Shown here one piece after another: positions 1-6,573 of a DNA stretch of 8,916 nt. The DNA is from Parabacteroides sp. (lineage in GTDB: Bacteria > Bacteroidota > Bacteroidia > Bacteroidales > Tannerellaceae). The notes under the pieces were generated by a model, which saw nothing but the letters and a program-made list of their open reading frames with translations, made no database searches and was not told the DNA's origin. The translations under genes and the position numbers were made by a program. The stretch's first letter is position 1, and every line of letters begins with the position of its first letter. The stretch spans positions 469-9,384 of the forward strand of contig DXRF01000075.1 of assembly GCA_019411205.1 (NCBI GenBank). Direction: 5' to 3'.

Positions 1-7
1 CCTTCAA

Positions 8-913
8 TTATCCCCCGATCGTCGTTTCGATCCCGTAGCAGGCGAATATCTCCCGGCAACGTCCGAGTGTCTCGTCCGAAGGGGTGGCGAAAGCATATCG
101 ATCCGGATTGTAGACCGTACCTAACTTCTCGTGTTTGCTCTTGCCGATGTCATGATACGGGAGCAGGTTCACAATCCGGTGCTCCCACGGCAACGAAGCC
201 AGGAAAGCGGCACTGCGTGTTATATTTTCTTCATCGGCATTCACGCCTTCGATCAAGGGAATACGAAGATAGAAATCGTGTCCGGCTTCTGCAACCATCC
301 GGAGATTGGACAGGATCAATTCGTTCGGGACACCGCAATATTTCGCATGCTTGGCCGAATCCATCTGCTTCAAATCGACAAGGAAAAGCTCGCAATTATC
401 CATCACGTCGCGTACGATCTCCGGCCGGGCGAACAGCGTCGTATCGACAGCCCGATGTATCCCCCGTTCCCCGCAACGGCGTAACAAGTCCAATAACGGT
501 CCGGGATGCAACAACGGCTCTCCTCCGCAAAACGTCACACCTCCCTCCGAACGATCCATGAAAACGATCTCCTTCTCAATCTCCTTCATCAAGGCTTCAG
601 CCGAATACTCCGTGCCCGATATCTCCATCGCCATAGCCGGACACACCTCGGCACAGATTCCGCACAGGGTACAACGCGCCCCGTCCGTCACGATCCCTTC
701 CGGTGTGAGTGTCAACGCCTGCTCAGGACAAGCCTCGACACACGTCCGACAACCGATGCATTTCTTTTTCGTATAGAGTTTTTGCTTCCGGCTGGAGATT
801 CCTTCCGGATTATGACACCATACGCACGACAAGGGGCATCCTTTCATAAAAATCGTAATCCGAATACCCGGCCCGTCGTTGATAGCGTATCGTTTTATAT
901 CGAAAACAAACAT
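8..913 (-). CDS. hypE: Glycyl radical enzyme activating enzyme (radical SAM), partner of the HypD-like dehydratase
   Basis: This 301-residue radical-SAM activase should abstract a hydrogen from the glycine of the neighbouring dehydratase, using a [4Fe-4S] cluster and S-adenosylmethionine, and so install the glycyl radical. The radical-SAM cluster motif CxxxCxxC is at C26, C30 and C33 within GCPLSCVWCHNPEG. Two ferredoxin-like CxxCxxCxxxC clusters follow, at C52/C55/C58/C62 and C81/C84/C87/C91. This inserted domain is typical of glycyl radical activases other than the pyruvate formate-lyase one. The SAM-binding GGEP motif is at residues 130-133. The length is normal for the family. The ATG at 911-913 is preceded directly by AAAAAAG, an A-rich start region. 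The gene lies 13 nt after the hypD stop, so the two are almost certainly co-transcribed. The specific name hypE rests on the neighbour; the family call is secure from the motifs. Confidence 0.93.
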   Translation of the reverse strand: MFVFDIKRYAINDGPGIRITIFMKGCPLSCVWCHNPEGISSRKQKLYTKKKCIGCRTCVEACPEQALTLTPEGIVTDGARCTLCGICAEVCPAMAMEISGTEYSAEALMKEIEKEIVFMDRSEGGVTFCGGEPLLHPGPLLDLLRRCGERGIHRAVDTTLFARPEIVRDVMDNCELFLVDLKQMDSAKHAKYCGVPNELILSNLRMVAEAGHDFYLRIPLIEGVNADEENITRSAAFLASLPWEHRIVNLLPYHDIGKSKHEKLGTVYNPDRYAFATPSDETLGRCREIFACYGIETTIGG

Positions 914-926
914 CTTTTTTCAATTG

Positions 927-3365
927 CTAAAACGTTTCCTGTTCCGTCCGCATGATCACGTCCGCCTGCAGATCGTCATTCATGTCGTTGAAATAATCGC
1001 TGTAACCGGCTACACGAACCAGAAGGTCGCGATAATCTTCCGGACATTTCTGGGCGGCATAAAGCGTTTCCGTATCCACGATATTGAACTGGATATGATG
1101 CCCGCCCAAGGCAAAATAGCTACGGATCAGCGAAGCCAACTTGGAGATATCCTCCTCACGCTTCAGCAGACTCGGCAGGAAACGCTGGTTCAGCAACGTC
1201 CCCCCGCTCTTCACCTGGTCAAGCTTGCCGAGCGACTTGATGACGGCAGACGGCCCGTGCGTATCAGCACCATGAGACGGAGATGTGCCGTCCGAGATGG
1301 CACGCCCGGCCAAGCGTCCGTTAGGAGTCGCTCCCATCACCTTGCCGAAATACACGTGACAGGTGGTAGATAGCATATTCAGATGGAAACATTCGCCTTT
1401 GGTGTTCGGCTTTCCTTCGATCGTACCATAGAGATCGTCAAATACCTTCACGGCTATACTGTCGGCATATTCGTCATCGTTTCCGAAGAACGGTGTGCGG
1501 TTCAGGATTGTCTGTCTCATCGCCTCAGCCCCTTCGAAATTATCGGCCATCGCTTTCAGCAGTTCGTCCATCGACCAGCGTTTATCTTCGAATATATGTT
1601 TTTTCAGCGTTGCCAGGCTATCGGTAATCGTACCGAGACCCGTACATTGGATATAGGTCGTATTATAGCGCGGACCGCAGTTATAGTAATCCCGTCCCTT
1701 CGCTATGCAATCGTCAATGAAGAGGGACAGGAAAGTGGCCGGCGCATATTTGGCAAACATACGGTCGATATAATTGCTGACACGCACCTTCATATCCACA
1801 AAGTAACGGAGCTGCTTCATGAAAGCGGCATACAGTTCGTCATAGCTGCCGAAGCTGCGCGGATCACCCGTTTCCAGTCCGACCTTACGTCCGGAAACCG
1901 GATCGACACCGTTGTTGAGCGTCACCTCCAAAATCTTCGGCACATTCAGATAACCGGTCAGTACATACGCCTCCTTACCGAACGCCCCGACCTCGATACA
2001 GCCGCTACACCCACCTTCACGCGCATCCAGCAAGGATTTTCCCTGACGCATCAACTCCTGGATATACACATCCGGATTGAAAACAGACGGATAACCATGC
2101 CCTTGGCGAATCACCTTACAGCCGGCACGCAGAAAGCGTTCCGGCGTACAGGCACTGATATGGATGGCACTGCCGGGTTGCAGAATATGCAGTTCTTCAA
2201 TCGTTTCGAGCATGATATAGGAGACCTCGCTCACCCCATCGCTTCCATCGGCTTTCACCCCACCGATATTCAAGTTCGTAAAGTCGTTGTACGTGCCGCT
2301 TTCCTTCGCTGTGATACCAACTTTGGGAGGAGCTGTGTGGTTGTTCACCTTGATGAAGAAGCACGACATCAGCTCCTTTGCCTCGTCGCGGGTCAACGTG
2401 CCGTCGGCAATCCCCTTTTCGTAGAAAGGAGCCAGATGCTGGTCAAAATGGCCGGGATTCATCGCATCCCAGCCGTTCAGTTCGGTAATCGTCCCTAAAT
2501 GGACAAACCAATACATCTGGATCGCCTCCCAATAGTCGCGGGGAGCATGGGCCGGAACCCGGCGGCAAACTTCGGCAATACGGTGCAACTCGGCCACCCG
2601 TTTCGGGTCTTTCTCCGTCAGCGACATTTCATCGGCAAGGTCTGCATGCCGTTCGGCAAACAGGATGGCAGCATCACACGAGATGGACATGGCGGTCAGT
2701 TCCTCTTGCTTGTCGGTAGCTTCGGGATCATTCATGAAATCGAGTCCATCCAGTTCTTTCCGGATGCGCTCTTTCAAATCCAGCAATCCGTATTTATACA
2801 CCTTTCCGTCCAAAGCGGTATGGCCCGGAGCGCGTTGTTCCATAAATTCGGTGAACATCCCCACCTCATAGGCATCCTTCCACTCTTGAGGCACATGGCT
2901 GAAGATACGTTCTCGCTGGGTACGTCCTTTCCAATAGGGGATCACTTCACGCTCATAAGTATCGATGTCTTCCTGGCTGATCGTATAACGCTGCAATTCA
3001 CGTGTGTTCAGGACATGCAGGTCCTCCACACTATGGCAGGTCAGTTCCGGGAAGGTCGGCACACATTTCGGTTTCGGTCCACGTTCGCCCACAATCAACT
3101 CGCTCTTACCGATATAGATCGTCTTCTGTTTGCAGATCTCATAAAAATTCATGGCACGAAGAATCGGAATCGGATACTTTCCATAGTTTTCCTTGTAGAA
3201 ACGAGTTTCTATCAAAGCACGTTCAATAGACAGAGAGGGCTCGGCATCGAACGTCTCTTGGCGAAGATGTTTGATCCGGTCATTCATTCCATAGGCATTT
3301 ACCTCTACTGCGGGGGCGAAATTGGATGCACTGTGCGGTGCACGTTGAGCTGTGATTGTAGTCAT
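927..3365 (-). CDS. hypD: Glycyl radical enzyme, trans-4-hydroxy-L-proline dehydratase (HypD-like)
   Basis: This 812-residue oxygen-sensitive cytosolic enzyme is predicted to dehydrate trans-4-hydroxy-L-proline to (S)-pyrroline-5-carboxylate, which ProC would reduce to proline. The glycyl radical loop is RVAGYSDYF with G787. The active-site Cys loop is SGCIEVG with C456 and general base E458. Compared with the published Clostridioides difficile HypD residues as I remember them (F152, H160, D278, S334, D339, F340, C434, E436, Y450, T645, G765), the window protein has the same residue exactly 22 positions later in each case: F174, H182, D300, S356, D361, F362, C456, E458, Y472, T667, G787. This implies an essentially gapless alignment through the catalytic core and argues against other GRE dehydratases, CutC or PFL. 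The ATG at 3363-3365 gives a 22-residue N-terminal extension; Met27 is the next possible start, but the AT-rich leader favours the longer form. The gene leads an operon with the activase. No proC is in the window. Confidence 0.9.
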   Translation of the reverse strand: MTTITAQRAPHSASNFAPAVEVNAYGMNDRIKHLRQETFDAEPSLSIERALIETRFYKENYGKYPIPILRAMNFYEICKQKTIYIGKSELIVGERGPKPKCVPTFPELTCHSVEDLHVLNTRELQRYTISQEDIDTYEREVIPYWKGRTQRERIFSHVPQEWKDAYEVGMFTEFMEQRAPGHTALDGKVYKYGLLDLKERIRKELDGLDFMNDPEATDKQEELTAMSISCDAAILFAERHADLADEMSLTEKDPKRVAELHRIAEVCRRVPAHAPRDYWEAIQMYWFVHLGTITELNGWDAMNPGHFDQHLAPFYEKGIADGTLTRDEAKELMSCFFIKVNNHTAPPKVGITAKESGTYNDFTNLNIGGVKADGSDGVSEVSYIMLETIEELHILQPGSAIHISACTPERFLRAGCKVIRQGHGYPSVFNPDVYIQELMRQGKSLLDAREGGCSGCIEVGAFGKEAYVLTGYLNVPKILEVTLNNGVDPVSGRKVGLETGDPRSFGSYDELYAAFMKQLRYFVDMKVRVSNYIDRMFAKYAPATFLSLFIDDCIAKGRDYYNCGPRYNTTYIQCTGLGTITDSLATLKKHIFEDKRWSMDELLKAMADNFEGAEAMRQTILNRTPFFGNDDEYADSIAVKVFDDLYGTIEGKPNTKGECFHLNMLSTTCHVYFGKVMGATPNGRLAGRAISDGTSPSHGADTHGPSAVIKSLGKLDQVKSGGTLLNQRFLPSLLKREEDISKLASLIRSYFALGGHHIQFNIVDTETLYAAQKCPEDYRDLLVRVAGYSDYFNDMNDDLQADVIMRTEQETF

Positions 3366-3526
3366 ATTATATAAAAGGTTATTTTTATTCTATTATTTTA
3401 ATCTGATAAATCCCGGACAAAATGATACAGAGATAAAAAAACACCGGCGCAGACCAATGACTTCAGATACCAATACAAACAGAAAGGGCTCTTATCCGGA
3501 AACGGGAAAAGGAAAAAGAGGAAAAC

Positions 3527-3545
3527 GCCTGTCAAGAAATCAGGC
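3527..3545 (-). repeat. Small inverted repeat in the hypD leader
   Basis: GCCTG and CAGGC flank a 9-nt loop, giving a 5-bp stem with no T tract after it in either direction. It could be a minor leader hairpin or chance. Confidence 0.3.
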
Positions 3546-3628
3546 AATTGAATAGTCGTCTATAAGATTTAACGAACATATCATGACAATTTAAAAATCT
3601 ACACTCGACATTAAGTGCATGATTGCAG

Positions 3629-3658
3629 CAAATATATGTATTTTTCCACAAAAACAAA
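3629..3658 (-). promoter_or_regulatory. Candidate Bacteroidetes housekeeping promoter of hypD
   Basis: On the minus strand the -7 element TATATTTG (3629-3636) matches TAnnTTTG exactly. A TTTG -33 element lies at 3655-3658 with an 18-nt spacer, one short of the usual 19-21. Transcription would start near 3622, about 255 nt before the hypD ATG. It is the only exact TAnnTTTG match I find in this intergenic region. Confidence 0.5.
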
Positions 3659-3694
3659 AGAAATCATATTTATTTAAGGATCCGGCATACCTTC

Positions 3695-3710
3695 ATCTTG
3701 TAAACAAGAT
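3695..3710. repeat. Short palindrome downstream of the sigma-54 regulator
   Basis: ATCTTG and CAAGAT form a 6-bp perfect stem around a 4-nt loop, starting 4 nt after the regulator stop codon. Its position suggests a transcript 3' hairpin. No T tract follows directly, so a classic Rho-independent terminator is not supported. It might instead be an operator for the downstream hypD promoter. Confidence 0.35.
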
Positions 3711-3713
3711 CGA

Positions 3714-5078
3714 TCAAGCGATCCCATACGCCTTCAATTTGTTGTAAAGCGTTTTGCGGTCGATTCCCAACAATTGGGCTGCCCTTGTCTTATTGTTTCC
3801 GGCTTCTTGCAAAGCGCGCTTGATCATTTCGCATTCGTGCGATTCGTTTTTCAGCTGGATATTGATCGGAACGGAAACCGGACCGGCAATCAGTTCTTCC
3901 GGAAGTTCGTTGCGGGTAATATAACGGCCGGTCGCCAATAGGGTAGCATACTTGATGGCGTTCTTCATCTGGCGCAGGTTGCCCGGCCAAGAATAAGACT
4001 GGAAAATCCGGATCACTTCATTATCAAAACCGATAATATCTTTCTGCAATTCCATATTGGCCTGGTCCAGGAAGTTATTGGCAAACAGCAAAAGATCTTC
4101 TTTCCGCTCTTTCAAATCGGGGATGCGGACTGTAAACTCATTGACACGATGATATAAATCTTCGCGGAAATCCCCCTTATCGATGGCAGAACGCAGGTTC
4201 TCGTTTGTTGCGGAAATAAGGCGGACATTGATCGCGATCTCCTGATTGCTGCCGATCGGTTTTACCTTCCGCTCCTGCAAGGCACGAAGAAGCTGTACCT
4301 GCACCTCATAAGACAAGTTACCGATCTCATCCAGAAAGATCGTACCGCCTTGGGCGGCGACAAAAGCACCTTCTTTATTATCGATAGCTCCGGTAAACGA
4401 ACCTTTCACATGCCCAAAAAATTCGGATGCAGCCAAGTCTTTCGGGATCGCTCCGCAGTCAACCGCAATAAAAGGGGCTTTCTTGCGGTTGCTCTGTTCG
4501 TGAATACGACGGGCAACATACTCTTTCCCCGTACCGCTCGAACCGGTAATCAATACGGACATATCTGTCGGAGCAACCAGACGTACATGCTCGTAAAGCT
4601 GTCGAGCAGCCTGGCTCTGTCCCTCCACATACTGACTGTTCGTTCCTCCCGACGATCCGGGACGTTTGGTTGAACGCACAGAATGTTCCGGTCTGGTTGC
4701 AGAAGCAGCCCGGCCTGTTTCCGTCTTTATCACATCCTTGATTTTGCCTAAAAGCTCTTCAGGGTTCAACGGCTTCGCGATATAATCGGACGCCCCTAAC
4801 TTAATGGCTTGCACGGCGGTATGTATCTCCGCATAGCTGGTCATCATAATCAAGGGAATTTCAAAATTATTTTCTTTTATCCATTTCAACAGATCAATTC
4901 CATCCCCGTCCGGCAAACGCAAATCAGACAGGATCAAATCGAAAGAGGCATCCTCTATCCGGCTTCGCGCATCCGAAACCGATGATACCGAACTGACCTC
5001 GAATCCTTTCCTTCCAAGCCAAGTTTTCAGCATCAACGAGAATGTTATATCATCTTCTAAAATCAGGATAGACGGCAT
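3714..5078 (-). CDS. NtrC-family sigma-54-dependent response regulator
   Basis: This 454-residue activator has an N-terminal receiver with acidic pocket E8/D9/D10, phosphoacceptor D52 (LSDLRLP), T80 and K102. A linker rich in Ser, Arg and Gly follows (about 120-150). The AAA+ sigma-54 interaction domain has Walker A GSSGTGKE (179-186), the sigma-54 contact loop as GSFTGA (226-231; the commoner form is GAFTGA), Walker B GGTIFLDEIG (244-253) and the arginine-finger segment FREDLYHRVNEF (304-315). A Fis-type helix-turn-helix closes the protein (NKTRAAQLLGIDRKTLYNKL, 429-448). I choose the ATG at 5076-5078: it begins the receiver fold directly, has an A-rich upstream run (AAAAAAGAACG), and sits just after a matching promoter. 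A longer frame from 5138 would start upstream of that promoter and read the repeat hairpin as protein. The likely phosphate source is the hybrid kinase upstream, whose HPt domain could pass phosphate to D52. Its target genes are unproven; the sigma-54 promoter at 6557-6573 is the obvious local candidate. Confidence 0.95.
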   Translation of the reverse strand: MPSILILEDDITFSLMLKTWLGRKGFEVSSVSSVSDARSRIEDASFDLILSDLRLPDGDGIDLLKWIKENNFEIPLIMMTSYAEIHTAVQAIKLGASDYIAKPLNPEELLGKIKDVIKTETGRAASATRPEHSVRSTKRPGSSGGTNSQYVEGQSQAARQLYEHVRLVAPTDMSVLITGSSGTGKEYVARRIHEQSNRKKAPFIAVDCGAIPKDLAASEFFGHVKGSFTGAIDNKEGAFVAAQGGTIFLDEIGNLSYEVQVQLLRALQERKVKPIGSNQEIAINVRLISATNENLRSAIDKGDFREDLYHRVNEFTVRIPDLKERKEDLLLFANNFLDQANMELQKDIIGFDNEVIRIFQSYSWPGNLRQMKNAIKYATLLATGRYITRNELPEELIAGPVSVPINIQLKNESHECEMIKRALQEAGNNKTRAAQLLGIDRKTLYNKLKAYGIA

Positions 5079-5101
5079 ATCGTTCTTTTTTGTTTCGTAC
5101 A

Positions 5102-5132
5102 CAAAGATAACTAAGAATTGACAATTAACAAT
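5102..5132 (-). promoter_or_regulatory. Promoter of the sigma-54 response regulator
   Basis: On the minus strand TATCTTTG (5102-5109) matches TAnnTTTG exactly, and ATTG (5129-5132, consensus TTTG) lies 19 nt upstream. The start would be near 5096, leaving a leader of about 18 nt before the ATG at 5078. The -33 part falls inside the arm of the TTGTCAATT repeat. This placement is the main reason for rejecting the upstream start at 5138. Confidence 0.6.
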
Positions 5133-5195
5133 GGACAATTGACAATTAAATACCGCTTGCCGTAATTGTCAATTGTCCATTATCCATTGTCAATT
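5116..5195. repeat. Large imperfect inverted repeat of TTGTCAATT type
   Basis: The arms 5116-5148 and 5163-5195 are each 33 nt and match at 30 of 33 positions when folded, around a 14-nt loop (5149-5162). The sequence is built from AATTGACAA/TTGTCAATT units with ATGGACAATTGACAA cores. The far arm touches the DUF418 stop codon (5195-5197). A transcript of DUF418 would form a long AU-rich hairpin right after its stop, which could act as 3' end or stabiliser. From memory, similar TTGTCAATT-based intergenic elements are frequent in Bacteroidales genomes and often produce spurious N-termini when translated. Confidence 0.85.
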
Positions 5196-6367
5196 CAAAA
5201 AGCCCACGTTGCCTTTTTCCACGCTCCCTCGAACGGCCCTTGCTTGAACTTCTTCAACCACCAATGGCAGAAACCTAACTGAAGGATGAATAGCAGGACA
5301 CCGACACCGAAGCTGGCTGTCGTACCTAAAACATTATAAAGCGACAAGCCGTAGCCGAAATAAATGAACGACCCGATAATAGACTGTGTCAAATAGTTAG
5401 TCAAACTCATCTTTCCATACGGAACCAAACCGTGCAACACTTTATAGACCGAAACTTGTTGCCACAGAAAGACGAAACAGGCAACTAACACGCACATGAA
5501 AGAGAAGTTTCGGAAAGAGGAGACAACCGTGTTCATCGGAGTCAGCATCGCTTTATTGGAGATCATATCCGGAAGAGAAGCCGTAATGAAATACAACGGG
5601 ACAAAGCAGACCGCACCGATAACCAGCGTCCGCATCCAGAAAACACGATGTTCGGACAGGTTGGCAAACAGCTGCCTGCGTCCGATCAGCATACCCAACA
5701 GGAACAAAGAGGCAGTCTGAAAAAAACGTCCATATCCCCACGCCCACAACAGGCTGAACAACTGGCCGTCCCAAAGGTTGGACTTGACCATCGCCCAGAA
5801 ATCCGGCTGCGAAAGGAACGGATACATGCGTTGGCTATGAATACGCCATACACCGGCTGCCGGTACATAGTCGGGATTCATCATCGCATAGAAAAACTTA
5901 CCGAGTTCGAGCGGCTGGAGCATCAGGATAATAGCGGTAATGAGAACCGCCCGGTCGCTCCATTTGCAAACTAACACGAGCACCACACCGATTATAGAGT
6001 AAAGGACTAATATGTCGCCGGGGAAAAACGCCCCGTTGAAACAGCCGATAATGAACAAAAGAAAAAGCCGCCACAGGAAACGCAGACGGAAGTCTTTTCC
6101 TTTCTTCGCCTGGTTGTTATATTGAATGAAAAAACTGAATCCGAACAGCAGGGAGAAAATCGCATAAGCCTTCCCTGCAAAAAGGAAAAACAATGTTTCC
6201 CATATTCCTTTATCCATCGCCTCCATAAAGGCTGAAGAAGCTGCCGGGAAGTCATAAAAATTAAAATGCTCGATGTTGTGCAGTAACATAATAGCCATAA
6301 CGGCAAAACCGCGTAGTGCATCCACCACCTCGATACGAGGCGACTTAGCCAAAAGTCCGTCACTCAT
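5195..6367 (-). CDS. DUF418 / YeiB-like polytopic membrane protein
   Basis: This 390-residue inner-membrane protein has roughly ten hydrophobic segments (about 16-32, 57-83, 98-115, 118-134, 139-156, 216-229, 245-263, 288-303, 325-345, 352-369). The N-terminus RIEVVDALRGFAVMAIMLLH (11-30) resembles the start of the acyltransferase-3/heparan-acetyltransferase-like superfamily, including a His at the end of the first membrane helix. The C-terminus carries the DUF418 hallmarks: YGKMSLTNYLTQS (317-329) and QGPFEGAWKKATW (376-388). The biochemical role of DUF418 proteins is unknown; small-molecule acyl transfer or transport are family-level guesses. It sits between a kinase and a sigma-54 regulator, with its own housekeeping promoter and a sigma-54 promoter further upstream, so it could be an output or accessory of that signalling pair. 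The start at 6367 fits the family N-terminus and the promoter spacing. Confidence 0.9.
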   Translation of the reverse strand: MSDGLLAKSPRIEVVDALRGFAVMAIMLLHNIEHFNFYDFPAASSAFMEAMDKGIWETLFFLFAGKAYAIFSLLFGFSFFIQYNNQAKKGKDFRLRFLWRLFLLFIIGCFNGAFFPGDILVLYSIIGVVLVLVCKWSDRAVLITAIILMLQPLELGKFFYAMMNPDYVPAAGVWRIHSQRMYPFLSQPDFWAMVKSNLWDGQLFSLLWAWGYGRFFQTASLFLLGMLIGRRQLFANLSEHRVFWMRTLVIGAVCFVPLYFITASLPDMISNKAMLTPMNTVVSSFRNFSFMCVLVACFVFLWQQVSVYKVLHGLVPYGKMSLTNYLTQSIIGSFIYFGYGLSLYNVLGTTASFGVGVLLFILQLGFCHWWLKKFKQGPFEGAWKKATWAF

Positions 6368-6407
6368 GATAATGATTTAGATTTTTAATTTATGATTTTA
6401 CGGAGGG

Positions 6408-6439
6408 CAAAGGTAGATAAAGAAGTCATATAAAACAAA
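6408..6439 (-). promoter_or_regulatory. Housekeeping promoter of the DUF418 gene
   Basis: On the minus strand TTTG (6436-6439), a 20-nt spacer and TACCTTTG (6408-6415) match the Bacteroidetes consensus TTTG-N19-21-TAnnTTTG at every defined base. The start would be near 6401, giving a leader of about 34 nt. The -33 TTTG lies within the T tract of the upstream terminator, so the two elements overlap physically. Confidence 0.75.
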
Positions 6440-6462
6440 AAAAGCACCCTTTTAGGCGCTCT
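6431..6462 (-). terminator. Rho-independent terminator (end of kinase transcript and/or small RNA)
   Basis: On the minus strand AGCGCC, a 6-nt loop and GGTGCT (6443-6460) form a 6-bp stem with one G-U pair, followed at once by TTTTTTTGTTTT. An A5 run before the stem could extend it against the T tract, with one bulged G. It would end transcripts from the hybrid kinase, whose stop is about 245 nt upstream, and from the sigma-54 promoter. On the plus strand the G-U pair becomes an A-C mismatch, so minus is the better direction. Confidence 0.75.
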
Positions 6463-6546
6463 TTTTGTTTGCAGACTTAAAATATATACTCGAACATAGT
6501 AACTTAAAACGGTTTTTAATGTAGAAACGTCCACTTCCGCTTCTTA
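6437..6546 (-). ncRNA. Candidate sigma-54-dependent small RNA (about 108 nt)
   Basis: The predicted start is 12 nt after the sigma-54 -12 element (near 6546); the predicted end is in the terminator T tract. Between them the minus strand holds three short stems: GTGGA/TCTAC with loop CGTT (6521-6534), TTAAAA/TTTTAA with a 4-nt loop (6504-6519), and TACT/AGTA with a 7-nt loop (6487-6501). The terminator hairpin follows. No protein frame with good start and support spans it. I recognise no known RNA family. The alternative is that this is simply the 5' leader of DUF418 under partial termination, or kinase 3' UTR. Confidence 0.4.
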
Positions 6547-6560
6547 CTATAAAAGAAGCG
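6538..6560. repeat. Perfect 8-bp inverted repeat over the sigma-54 -12 element and start site
   Basis: CGCTTCTT and AAGAAGCG flank a 7-nt loop. It covers the -12 box through about +9 of the sigma-54 promoter. Only its second half would be in the RNA, so it is more likely a DNA-level feature (operator) or chance than a transcript hairpin. Confidence 0.6.
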
Positions 6561-6573
6561 AATATCGTGCCAA
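6557..6573 (-). promoter_or_regulatory. Sigma-54 (RpoN) -24/-12 promoter
   Basis: On the minus strand the sequence TTGGCACGATATTCGCT matches the consensus YTGGCACGrNNNTTGCW at all defined positions but one (C for T in the -12 element). The essential GG-N10-GC spacing is exact. The -24 box is at 6566-6573 and the -12 box at 6557-6561; +1 is expected near 6546. An NtrC-type activator is encoded 1.5 kb downstream, which makes a functional sigma-54 promoter here plausible. It points toward the candidate small RNA and the DUF418 gene. Confidence 0.7.

Larger units (their letters stand above)
3366..3713 (-). other. Regulatory region and predicted long 5' leader of hypD
   Basis: This 348-base stretch has no convincing gene. 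Going toward hypD it holds a short palindrome behind the regulator stop (3695-3710), a candidate housekeeping promoter (3629-3658), and then about 255 nt that would form an untranslated leader. The leader contains a small stem (GCCTG/CAGGC, 3527-3545), a pyrimidine-rich run in the transcript (about 3498-3527), two ATTGGT copies 16 nt apart (about 3454-3475), a T7 tract without an obvious stem before it (about 3435-3441), and an AT-rich final 50 nt before the ATG. I looked for GG-N10-GC sigma-54 elements on the coding strand and found none. I recognise no known riboswitch class. Confidence 0.5.

Noticed and set aside
1383..3374. Long plus-strand open frames of 371 and 291 codons opposite hypD
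   Set aside because: They are antisense to a gene with full catalytic motifs and show no recognisable domains, so they are shadows of the hypD codon usage.
3352..3555. Plus-strand 67-codon frame upstream of hypD
   Set aside because: Low-complexity Lys/Arg-rich translation of AT-rich leader DNA, antisense to the hypD start, with no domain.
3366..3713. Sigma-54 promoter for hypD
   Set aside because: None of the GG dinucleotides on the coding strand has GC ten bases later.
5079..5138. Upstream start of the sigma-54 regulator adding 20 residues (MSIVNCQFLVIF...)
   Set aside because: These residues come from the repeat hairpin and lie upstream of a good -7 box (5102-5109). The receiver domain begins at the ATG at 5076-5078.
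5116..5195. Invertible (phase-variable) promoter between inverted repeats
   Set aside because: The loop is only 14 nt and holds no promoter, and no recombinase gene is in the window.
6385..6534. GTG-started 49-codon minus-strand frame in the intergenic region
   Set aside because: It runs through the terminator hairpin and the DUF418 promoter, has a GTG start and shows no protein-like composition.
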